NCBI RefSeq assembly: GCF_963678635.1
Contig: NC_087064.1
Location: forward strand, 19,950,509-20,014,508
Length of the DNA stretch: 64,000 nucleotides
From: Symsagittifera roscoffensis
Lineage: Eukaryota > Xenacoelomorpha > Acoela > Convolutidae
Reading direction: 5' to 3'
The translations under genes and the position numbers were made by a program. The notes under the pieces are model-generated. The model saw nothing but the letters and a program-made list of their open reading frames with translations. It did no database searches and was not told the DNA's origin. This document shows positions 51,296 through 60,800 of the stretch, in pieces (the stretch's first letter is position 1; every line of letters begins with the position of its first letter).

Positions 51296-53765
51296 ATATG
51301 CAATAAATCAAGTATCACAATGTGAAACAGAACCACAAGCTATAGAAACCACAGATGTAATAGCAACACTCTATTCAAAAGCCCGAGCAACAACAGTTAC
51401 AGGTTATAAATTCACAGCGACATTTTCCGAAAAGAAAGTACATTGTTCACAAGTCTCCAACGGCAACAAAAACCGACTTGACCATGAATCATTCTATCAA
51501 AGTAATATAGAACGTCTTTTACATCTCAATCCCGACGATTGTAAAAATGAATTACTTAGACTAAACATCACACAAAATAAAAACTCCCAAAGAAAATTAG
51601 TTAATTTTCAAGTTTTTTCAGACTCTGTACATCAATCACAACTTGAAAGACACCAAGGACATATAAAACTAGACGAAAAATACCCGTATAACGGCGCACA
51701 CGGACGATTAACCTATGACCTACATGATAAACATTGGATACCACACATTGGTATAAATAACCCATCAAACTGCAAAGCAGACACGAAAAATAAAGGATAC
51801 CAAGAAATAATGTTTTTCGATTGGAAAATACAACTCGAAAAAATACAACTCACACGAGATTTATCTGATAATACAATGATCTATCAAGGAATCCGACTAC
51901 CTTGTAAAAATGATCAAGGATATTGCGACCCTACAACAAGAACACAAGCAACAATTGTTTGGTTCCCCGAAGATACATGTACAACATTTCAAGTAGCAAA
52001 AATACACGCTCGTATGATAAAATTTCACGAAAAATATTTCATACAATCAATTCCTTATGAACAAGTCCATCCATCACGAAAACTAAGTTCTAATTTTAGA
52101 AACATTGACAATATAGAAAATAAATTGACACGTTTTCAAATATATCAAGAAACAGAACTTGCATGTAAATACAGGAATCCACTTCACAGAACACAATACT
52201 CTGAAATATTAGTTGAATACGAAAAAGGATTCGACATGACCACTGGAAAAGTAAAAATCGACCCATATGCCACAGGTCATCCTCTAAACGAAGGAACATC
52301 CTATATACCAGTTAATTTTGAAAAAAGCAACGGACAACCTGGTGGACATCTAAAACCTTATGACACCAGAAGCACACGCTTACAAGAATTATCACTAATG
52401 AATACTACATATTTCGGTAATATCCACTATGATATTCATTTAGATATGAAACTAGATTATACAATTAGCCGAATTTTTCAAGAAATGTCACTCTCCGAAT
52501 TAGAAACACTACACCAACTATGCGAATTAGAACGAACACAAATATTACAATCACTTGCACTAGCAGTATTAAAAATACCCTATGCAGGATACTTATTATC
52601 AGGAAATAGATCAAATTTTTTAGACTACGAAGGAAACATCTTATGGTTTTATACTTGTACCAAAAAAGTATCACCACTATACGTTTTTGAAGATAAACGA
52701 TGTTATAAAAGAATCCCTATCTTTTATAAGAATAAAGTACATTTCGTGGATACACTTTCACGAAGAACCTATTTCTGGGATACCGCAGTCCCATGTGGAT
52801 CAGAAAATAGCCACAATGTAGTACAACTAAACCCTGATGAAAATAAATATTATCTTCTCACTCCATATCCCACATTAATGCAATCACTCAAAAAATTTTC
52901 ACCAGAAAGCATTCGCGCTATCGCTCGAAACCCAAATATAGACTTACAATCAATAGGAATCTATTCAAAATCAGATATTCAACATCACATTAGAACACAA
53001 CAATTCCAAGAATTATTAACACAAATGGACACTATACAAAGACAATCAATTGACCAAAATCTACGCAAACTTGCAGAAACCGCAGGTTTTGCCGATATCT
53101 ACACACAAGACTATAGCGGATATTTTAAAGACATTAAAGATTATATATATCTAAACGGCGAAAAATACCGTCCCCAAGATATATCACCAATCAACATTTT
53201 TAGCTTTGTTACACTCAAGAATGAAATCCTTGATTTTCTAGGATGGCCCTACTACATCTTAGAAAAATTGACTATTTTATACGCAATGTTTAACTTTATT
53301 GGATTTCTTTTCTCACTCTTAAAAGGAATCTACAATACATGTGCTATACACACACAAGTAAACAGACAAGCAAGCGTAGCACGCATACTCTTTGCAGGAT
53401 TTTTTGGAATTTTTTCCACATCTATCAACAAAATTCTTTTAGACGCACAAATAAAAGAATATAACACAAAAATAGCAACACGACAAAATACATACGACGA
53501 AGAACATAACAATGTCGACACACAGCCAACGGCACCACAATTACCACCCCTACCAAATAACCATCCACTATCCCTAGTCCCACGAAATTTTCGACATTTA
53601 GCAATCACACATAATCCAAATTTTCGACTCAATACATCGCAAAGTCCCGTCCAACATATAATAACACATCAATCACAAGATGATAATACTTATGAACAAA
53701 TTATTGAACAGCCCCATACCACCGCTTTTCAATCTCAAAATAATAATTTTTTTAGCCCACGATGA
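51273..53765 (+). CDS. env: envelope glycoprotein resembling chuvirus-type glycoproteins, ~830 aa
   Basis: A predicted membrane fusion or attachment glycoprotein. The first ATG in frame is 51273, but no signal peptide is present in this frame; it lies in the overlapping ORF at 51146. The ectodomain is Cys-containing, with NRSNF and several other N-glycosylation sequons. The block QILQSLALAVLKIPYAGYLL and the following SGNRSNFLDYEG, CYKRIPIFY and VHFVDTLSRR recall the conserved C-terminal ectodomain of chuvirus-type (gB-like, class III) glycoproteins, also known from some env-bearing LTR elements. Hydrophobic segments near residues 665-690 and about 715-735 would anchor it, and a Pro/Gln/Asn-rich cytoplasmic tail of about 85 residues follows. 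I see no furin site plus fusion peptide as in baculovirus F/errantivirus env. The identity is from memory of the family pattern, not a search. Confidence 0.7.
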   Translation: MNKKTLHKYAINQVSQCETEPQAIETTDVIATLYSKARATTVTGYKFTATFSEKKVHCSQVSNGNKNRLDHESFYQSNIERLLHLNPDDCKNELLRLNITQNKNSQRKLVNFQVFSDSVHQSQLERHQGHIKLDEKYPYNGAHGRLTYDLHDKHWIPHIGINNPSNCKADTKNKGYQEIMFFDWKIQLEKIQLTRDLSDNTMIYQGIRLPCKNDQGYCDPTTRTQATIVWFPEDTCTTFQVAKIHARMIKFHEKYFIQSIPYEQVHPSRKLSSNFRNIDNIENKLTRFQIYQETELACKYRNPLHRTQYSEILVEYEKGFDMTTGKVKIDPYATGHPLNEGTSYIPVNFEKSNGQPGGHLKPYDTRSTRLQELSLMNTTYFGNIHYDIHLDMKLDYTISRIFQEMSLSELETLHQLCELERTQILQSLALAVLKIPYAGYLLSGNRSNFLDYEGNILWFYTCTKKVSPLYVFEDKRCYKRIPIFYKNKVHFVDTLSRRTYFWDTAVPCGSENSHNVVQLNPDENKYYLLTPYPTLMQSLKKFSPESIRAIARNPNIDLQSIGIYSKSDIQHHIRTQQFQELLTQMDTIQRQSIDQNLRKLAETAGFADIYTQDYSGYFKDIKDYIYLNGEKYRPQDISPINIFSFVTLKNEILDFLGWPYYILEKLTILYAMFNFIGFLFSLLKGIYNTCAIHTQVNRQASVARILFAGFFGIFSTSINKILLDAQIKEYNTKIATRQNTYDEEHNNVDTQPTAPQLPPLPNNHPLSLVPRNFRHLAITHNPNFRLNTSQSPVQHIITHQSQDDNTYEQIIEQPHTTAFQSQNNNFFSPR

Positions 53766-55561
53766 GCCGCCAACTTGGATCACTACACCGATCAAATTCC
53801 CATCCAACCAATCTTACCTCTCCAATCCCAATCATACCACTTTTTGCTTTTCCGCCACCCGATTTTCCATCTAGCAATGTAACATCAGGCATGAATTCCG
53901 ACACTAACTCACATATTTCAGTTTTATACTCCATCTCACAGCTAAATAACCCGAATATTGAAACCCCCGATGAATTTGCCGACTCAGAACCATCCCCATC
54001 CAATAATTTTCATAACCCTTCTAATTTTTCTCAACCTCCTTTTCAACCCATATTGTCCAATAACCCTGACCCAATCACTCCCACACCCTCTTATGCTTCC
54101 CAAGTTACCCCAACCTATTCCTCATACCATTCTGACCAATCATCTCATTCTCCAGACACCCCCCGAATCTCCCCAGAGCTAGATAATTTTATTACCCTCC
54201 AACAACAACCCTACCACCTTAACACCCCGACCATAAACCAAATCTCCTCCACTACAAATTCATCCAATCCCCCTACACCCTCTTCAAATTATACTGAATC
54301 ATTAACACCATCATCCACATCCACTATATCTTCACTAAACACTAATAGAGCTTACCGCACTTTTAAAAGAAAATTCCCCAACCATCCTTTCCCAGCAAAA
54401 CCAGGAACAGCCCGTGAATACATCAACCACCCCCAGCATACTAACACTAAAGAATTTTTAGCTATCACTTTACCCTCAATTCCACAATACACCTTAAACA
54501 CCCCTCACGACGCTAACGAAACACGCAACTTTGTAGATGAATACGTTTTAATGCCCACTCTCTCTTGGACCTCATACTATCATTTCACTAACCCTCTTTG
54601 CTTACCTTTATCCAACACTTCCATCGATATAGAACGAAACAAAGACATGCTATATCAACTAACTACACCACTAACCGCTAGACAGTTTACTTACGTTGGA
54701 TATAAAAAATCACTAAAAATACACACTGCACCTAGAGCTAATGAATATACACTAGAATACTACGATCACAACATCATCAGAGCTAACCAAGATCAATTCT
54801 TAGACGACGATCGCTTCGCTAATCCACAAATCACCGAGAAATTTTTCATCAAGACACCATATGTATTTACACTAAACATCTTCGACCGAAAGTTTGATCA
54901 CATTATTTCAGAAGCACTAACAAACACACAAGCATACGAAAGTTTTAAAGAACGCTTCCAAATCTTTTCACTAACCTTTCATTTCCTTGCACCACACGAA
55001 AGAGATTTGCACTGCTCACATGATATTATGTTGCGCACTAAACAAACACATACATACAGTTACTATCGTTTCATCCAAAATCACTTTGACCTCCACACAC
55101 CCTCTAGACAACCACACCATCGTTTTCAATTCATCAATTCAAAATACACTTCACCGTATTTCCTAAATTTCACATATTGTATTAAAGACACTAACCTCCA
55201 TGGTATTCTTCGTAATTATGACCCCATAACCCAATTGTACATTTTCTGCCCCATCACCAAGACCTTCAACGCCGAAGAATCCCGACCCTTCCTTATCCCG
55301 CACGAGTTTGTACAGCCTATAGAAATCCCAATTTTAGAATTCATCCACAACACTAAATTTAACCACAAATTATATAACTTAATCCAAAACACACCTTATG
55401 AGTTTGCAGTAGGCACTGAAGAACTAACCACTATTAAGGCACTTCAATTGCTTTGGCCACTGCTTCAGACTAAAAATATCATCCGCATTCTAGCTAAACT
55501 ACTAACAACTTCAGAACTAATTCACGACATCTTCCCCCACGGTTTTTTCCCCGACGACTAA
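53762..55561 (+). CDS. 599-aa protein of unknown function
   Basis: Starts at ATGA overlapping the env stop. Residues 1 to about 200 are Pro/Ser/Thr/Asn-rich and probably disordered (PDTPRISPELDN, SSTTNSSNPPTPSSN). About 205-599 looks globular, rich in His, Phe and Tyr (FTLNIFDRKFDHIISEALTN, FKERFQIFSLTFHFLAPHER, YFLNFTYCIKDTNLHGIL, ALQLLWPLLQTKNIIRILAK). No signal peptide, membrane span, zinc finger or catalytic motif is evident. The product is as long as many viral structural proteins and the frame is intact, so it is likely functional. It could be a matrix or nucleocapsid-like, or a host-interaction protein. I do not recognise it. Confidence 0.7.
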   Translation: MSRQLGSLHRSNSHPTNLTSPIPIIPLFAFPPPDFPSSNVTSGMNSDTNSHISVLYSISQLNNPNIETPDEFADSEPSPSNNFHNPSNFSQPPFQPILSNNPDPITPTPSYASQVTPTYSSYHSDQSSHSPDTPRISPELDNFITLQQQPYHLNTPTINQISSTTNSSNPPTPSSNYTESLTPSSTSTISSLNTNRAYRTFKRKFPNHPFPAKPGTAREYINHPQHTNTKEFLAITLPSIPQYTLNTPHDANETRNFVDEYVLMPTLSWTSYYHFTNPLCLPLSNTSIDIERNKDMLYQLTTPLTARQFTYVGYKKSLKIHTAPRANEYTLEYYDHNIIRANQDQFLDDDRFANPQITEKFFIKTPYVFTLNIFDRKFDHIISEALTNTQAYESFKERFQIFSLTFHFLAPHERDLHCSHDIMLRTKQTHTYSYYRFIQNHFDLHTPSRQPHHRFQFINSKYTSPYFLNFTYCIKDTNLHGILRNYDPITQLYIFCPITKTFNAEESRPFLIPHEFVQPIEIPILEFIHNTKFNHKLYNLIQNTPYEFAVGTEELTTIKALQLLWPLLQTKNIIRILAKLLTTSELIHDIFPHGFFPDD

Positions 55562-55564
55562 CAG

Positions 55565-55643
55565 GTAAGTATGAATTAAGTGAATATTACTAACTAATTA
55601 AAATATTAAAAAACTCACCATACTTTATCCATGTTTTCTTTAG
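55565..55643 (+). other. candidate 79 bp intron just after the last ORF
   Basis: CAG|GTAAGT begins three bases after the TAA of the 599-aa ORF. A perfect TACTAAC branch-point motif follows at about 55588-55594, and a 'tgttttctttag' acceptor at 55643. All three signals match consensus, so a real intron is likely. An intron so close after a stop would not be expected to trigger mRNA decay. Confidence 0.6.
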
Positions 55644-57177
55644 ATTTTTAGCCTTCATCCGACAATCACCTACAAAAACCACAAAAGACAAATAAAAATC
55701 GCAAATTTCATCAAACAGATTTCAAAAATTCTATTAATCTCTTACACTTATAAATTAATATATTTAATACCAATGCAGTAAATTCATCTATAATATTTTC
55801 CCCCAAAGCAGTAAATCTAATTATGATGAAAATTTGTATCTTAAAATTCCTCCATAACTAGCAGTAAATTTCCAAATTCTATGCAGTAGATTAATAAAAT
55901 GCAATTGCAGTACTAACCTTTTAATATTTTCATTCATTCGCACAGAAATTCTATCCACACTCGCACAGCTCGCCCACGAAGAATTGTTTAAAATAATGAA
56001 TTTCAGTTTCAAGTTTTCACACTCAACAACTCTAACATATAATAACATGTTTCAAACTTTCCTTTAACCCGGTTGGAAAGGAATCATATACTAAACAAAA
56101 CTAACCAACGCAGCTTACTAAATACCACAAATCATAGAATAACAGCATGACTAAGAAAAGGAAACCAACGGTACCCAAACCGGATTAACCCAGTTTAAAA
56201 CTGGATAATTTATTCTTTTGAGGACTATTATAAAGTCTAAGAAAGAAATAATAAAACACAAAAAAGTCGAAAGACAAACCCATACCACAAACAATTTGCT
56301 TTTTGAAAAAAGGACACAACCAACAAAACATAAGAAAGACCACAACAAACCCAACATAAAACGTTGTCACATAACAGGACCCCTCACAAAAACCGCATGA
56401 AATCATACACCCACTCCTGGCCTAACCCACCAGGAAGGACGTCCTGAGCATGCTCTATAGCCGGCCTAACCCACCGTGCTACATCCACGCTTTGTGACCA
56501 CACCTCTATTTTTAATAAGAGCTACTCAAGTGTGAGTAACTCTTCAAAATAACCGAACTAAAACAAAAAGCTTTTGTGAAAACAACTAACTAAAATAATT
56601 ATTAAAAAATATTAAACTAATAAAAGTTTTATAAAATATAAAATCACATGATGCAATATATAGATCAGAATACAACACCAAGGACGAACATCAAAAGACA
56701 AGACGACCCCACTACACTCGAGAGAGAATGACCAACTACAATCGATATGCCGCTCACAACCACAACTCAAAGGATTTAGAGTACGACTTGACCTCGCAGA
56801 AAAGGACTTCATTGAACTAGACCAATGACCACCTCGATGTTCAAGTATACGTACAGATCCGAGTAACCAGGCATCCCCTCCACGCACAATCTCCACGCCA
56901 TTCCCAAGCTAGATCAGACACAAAAGAAGTTCTCCACGAAGAACAGAAAAACCTGACATAGCCAACCATTCTGAAATCAGATTTGAGTTTGTTGCGAAGA
57001 CTTAGTCGTTGTCACTAGAAGACACAACGTCTTATGTCTCTAACTCCAGCTTCCTGGAACTTCTTTAACAAAAAAGGAAACAGAAGAAATAAGATGTTCG
57101 CCAAACACCAACTTCCATCATCCATCCTTCGAATTGCAGAAGAACTATTCTAAAAAACTCTGTAAAACCCGGATGGG
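55644..57177 (+). other. 1.5 kb 3' non-coding region of the element
   Basis: No intact sense gene. It contains five GCAGTA motifs at 55775-55912 in similar 'gcagtaaat' context. In reverse orientation near 56450-56500 there is a tRNA-like 'gtggatgtagcacggtgg' with a twice-repeated 'ggtgggttaggcc'. The region up to the LTR is also present in the inverted copy at 62757-64000 with modest divergence. The last bases before the LTR (cccggatggg) are a poor polypurine tract. Confidence 0.6.
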
Positions 57178-57587
57178 TGGAACCTGATCTAAACTATATT
57201 TTATGATTGGATAAATTAAATGTTTTACCAATGTAAAGTATTTAATATTAACCAATCATGATCCATCTAACTAACAACCCACTTATTTGTAAGTGCTGAA
57301 GTTACTTGTAACTTCAGCACCAGAGAGATTTGAATTTAACTTAGAAATTAGTTGGACTCTCCCGAGCACTTCAGCAGCCGCAATAAACCAGTATACCCTA
57401 GATCTATTGAGCCTAGCAGAGACTAGTTAAACAACCTGAGACTAGATAGTATAAGAGTAAGATTAGGATCGGTATTAGACTAAGAAGTTGCACGAATCTA
57501 TCCGGCCGAAAATAAGATAGCGTGACGAGCAGACGGTGTACCCTATCCGAAATTACTCTATGAGTTATACACTCCAGTCCTAACTCA
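57178..57587 (+). repeat. 3' LTR, 410 bp
   Basis: Reads the same as the 5' LTR at 38679-39088 over its full length. It is followed directly by the CATG target duplication. It includes the covarying hairpin at 57293-57320 and AATAAA near 57381. Confidence 0.92.
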
Positions 57588-57591
57588 CATG
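57588..57591. repeat. target-site duplication CATG (right)
   Basis: Matches CATG at 38675-38678 on the left side, confirming the element's borders. Confidence 0.85.
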
Positions 57592-57806
57592 GACAAGGTT
57601 AGTAAATTAGCAATTTACAGGAGTACAAAAACACCGATAGCAACAAAACTGATTTTTTTTTACGACACACGAAAGATCAAAAGTTGAAATGAGGAAAACA
57701 ACAAATCAAATCCGAAAGGTGGTAACTAAGTTGATAAAGTTTAACAAACGACTGAGAGTTCATTTTTTTCCGGATTTTGGCTTATTTTCAAACATTCTGA
57801 AAAAAA

Positions 57807-57885
57807 GGTCCGGCTGGGACGTGAACCCCACATTTTTTGGTGCAAAAGCAACCGCGCTACATCTAGATCATGTGGGAAAGAGCCT
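57807..57885 (-). repeat. tRNA-like (SINE or tRNA pseudogene) sequence
   Basis: On the minus strand, 'gatgtagcgcggttgc' resembles a D-arm/A box. About 30 bases on, TGGGG-TTCACGT-CCCA is a good T-arm/B box, followed by a T-run near 57801-57807 like a pol III terminator. The acceptor stem does not pair, so this is not a normal tRNA gene. A similar 'ggatgtagcgcggt' occurs at 63424 and, inverted, near 56480. Confidence 0.35.
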
Positions 57886-60800
57886 GGAAGTATAAAAAGT
57901 TTAATAAAAAAGCAAGTTCAATTTGTAAAAGAATTGTAAAAAAAAATGTTTAAGGGAAAAAATTTAGTTCAGAATTACAAAACACTTGCTCTCGCGAAGG
58001 TGAACTTTGACTAAAACCTTGAATAGCTCGAAATAAAAGCTCGAAATGATATAGGAAGATACCTTTTGGTTCATTAAAGTAGAAATTACATCAAAAATGA
58101 GCAGCAAGTGTGAATCAAATTATTTCTTGATATTTTCCAATTGAGATTTCAAACAGAAAAGGTTGTCTTAAGTGTATCTACTTGAAATGTTATTTGAAAC
58201 GTTTGACCATGTTGGTTGAATTTGATAAGTTATTAGCAATCACTCAGAATCAACCCAAATAGTTTCAGTTCAAGATGTAGAAATGATGATTCAGCGCCAT
58301 TTAGTGCATAAGATTCTTGCATGTTACGCGCTAGCTTCATGGTAGGTTTACGCAAGAGAGCATGCTACGCGATAATTATCCACAACAGCAAAAAATTTCA
58401 ACTAATCGCTGGCTTTTCATTTTTTTTTCTCAACCGACTACTTTTAACGCTGTTTTCCTTCGAATTTTTAAATGATGAGTTCTGATTTGCTGAACGAATT
58501 TCCGCTCATTCGATGCTCTGCTTTTGCGGGACGCTACCGTGCTTAGCGTATAGTATATCTCACAATACGATAAGATCAGCATACTTTTAGCAGGCTGGTG
58601 CAATACGGTTACCACTCAAACACCTCCAGACATTTGGCAAGTTCTCAAGCGGTCGAAAATTTGACTGTGGTTTGACCGAGTAGTCCACTCTTCGACCGAA
58701 CGTGTACAAATCTATGCGTACGCATAAAAAACGCGAGATAAGAATCACTAGAGATATTGGCGGTTGGATATGGAAACAAATGCAAGTTTGTGAAAGAAGC
58801 AGAACCAACGGAAATTTGGAAAAGAGTCAATGAACGCACAGAAACAGAAAGTAAGCTAACTTCAAGTTTCGTACATCGATTGACATTTTTTTTGAAAAAT
58901 TAATTCAATTTCAGAAAACTGGATCAATAACTTTGATTCCACTGGGAAATATAAAAATCAAACTCCACTTTCCAAACTAGAAAACCTTCTGGTTTTTTAG
59001 ACCACCATTCAGTTGAATTTTAGCCGATGAAATTGAATTGAGCTCAAAAAGTGCATAAATACCTAATTGCAATCGTAAATGCATTTACACGTATAAAATA
59101 CACATCTGTAGTCATCAGAGCAATTCCAGACTTTTTCTGAAAAAAAGCGAACAAAAATCCACCAATACCAATAAAAGAGTCTTTACTACGTGCGGCGAAT
59201 TTTGAAATTTTTTTTCATTAAACACAAAGCTTTTTTTTTTTAAAAAAAAACCTCTTTTGAATAAAGCTAACAACATCCCCTTTGCATGTATTAACATTCT
59301 GACCATAATAACAGTTATACAGGGTGTTTTAGATAGATGTAATAAGTAAAACACTTCTTAGTTTCACGATGAATCATCCTATGAAAAAACCTTTTTCGGG
59401 AAAACATGTCCAAGATATAGCCATTTTGTGCCAATGAGTCAAAAATTTATTTCAACAACTTGTTCGCATGGCATGTTTTTTTGGGGTTCAATGAATTTCC
59501 ATTGCATTTTGTGCTGAGCAAGATACTATAATGCTGATTTAAGACAGACGGATGAAATGAACTAAAACTGAATTTTCAATCATGGTTTTCTCAATTTCAG
59601 TAGTTTTTGGCCAAAAAAAAGTGATGAGGACAAAAAATGCTTATAGTTTTACCAGCTTTTTCATAGTGCAGTTTTTTCTGCAAAATTTTGAAGCAAAATT
59701 TCACCCTTAAAGCGGGTCATTTCACTTTGTTCACAATTGAGAAGGATAGAATGTCATTTGATATAAAAATAACTACAATTTAGCCTGTGTACCTCCTCAA
59801 TTTTGAACAAAATGAAATGCCCCGTTGTAACTTTGGTCCAAAAACTTGTGTAGGTTTGGTTTCAAAAAAATTGCACCATAAAGAAGCTGGAAAAAAGTTT
59901 TTATTTGATTTTAGTGTCACTCTTGATTTACTTTTGAGTTCAATTATTTGCTGAGGAGGAAAAAAATTATGTTCTTCAATATCGAAAGTGCAGATTGCGC
60001 GAAAAACTGCATTACTAATTTTTATATAATAAATAGCATCGAAAAAGTTGGAGACATTGACAAGTAATTTCACTTGACAATCAAACGGAGCTAATTATAT
60101 TTAAATTTTCTAAATCAATAGACAAAAATAACTAAGATAGCCGGTTGCTGTCAAAGTACAGCAAAACGTTTTGACAATATTCTTGAAAAAAAAATTAAAT
60201 ATTATGTGTTTTTCTGCAGGTGGTTTGAAATAAAGATTGGATGAAATCCTAAGTTTTAAGCAGATTTGTCATTCTTCGTAAAATTGGCAAGATGGACAAT
60301 AGTTTTAGTCAAATTAAAACAAAAATGTTTGTAGAATTTTAAAAAAATTTTCAGATTTTTCTAATGCCAAATTGGCGCTAAAAGCTTCGAAAACTATTTT
60401 TACTAGAGCAAATCTTAATTTTCAGAGCTTGTTTTGACTTATCTTTCTTCTATAAACAGCCAACTATACGCGGCGTGCTAGTTTGCTTTTTTGCTCAAAA
60501 TTACACTGAGAATTTAATTTAATTTAATTCGAATCAGAACTGAAAGAGATTTAATATGATATAATTTGACACTGCCATAATTGGTACCTTATTTATTTAA
60601 CAAAAATGTTGAAAGAAAGTAAAACACGCCCGAATACAAAGCTCCTTCCAATTTACAATGATTGGAACAATAAGCATGAAATTTTTAATTTCACCATTAA
60701 AAATACATCTATCAAATCAAATCTGTTTTTGACTGCTAATTAAACAGTTTTTTGTTTACCTGCAAACCTTATAAAACTTATAAAAATTTTTCAATTGTTC

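Larger units (their letters stand above)
38679..57587 (+). mobile_element. 18.9 kb env-bearing Ty3/gypsy-type endogenous retroelement
   Basis: Order: LTR, primer-binding site, 1.2 kb structured leader, 155-aa basic ORF, gag, pol (PR-RT-RNaseH-INT), two tiny membrane proteins, ATG-less 377-codon ORF, signal-peptide ORF, env, 599-aa ORF, small intron, 1.5 kb 3' region, LTR. The LTRs look identical by eye and the CATG duplication is intact, so insertion is recent. Yet pol has in-frame TAA codons and the env signal peptide is in another frame. Domain order PR-RT-RH-INT and the YLDD motif place replication in the Ty3/gypsy group. A size of 18.9 kb with at least eight frames is far larger than a typical 5-9 kb gypsy element. 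The sense strand is strongly A-rich and G-poor throughout. Confidence 0.9.

Noticed and set aside
56151..56406. Overlapping sense and antisense hydrophobic or basic frames in the 3' region, mirrored at 63451-63760
   Set aside because: Three frames are open at once because of low-complexity A/T composition. Substitutions between copies change amino acids freely, and no start context is convincing.
56612..56896. Antisense open frame in the 3' region, also open in the second copy (62997-63284, +)
   Set aside because: It has no ATG at the start in either copy, and the two copies differ at many residues with similar non-coding divergence around them. Shared openness follows from recent common ancestry.
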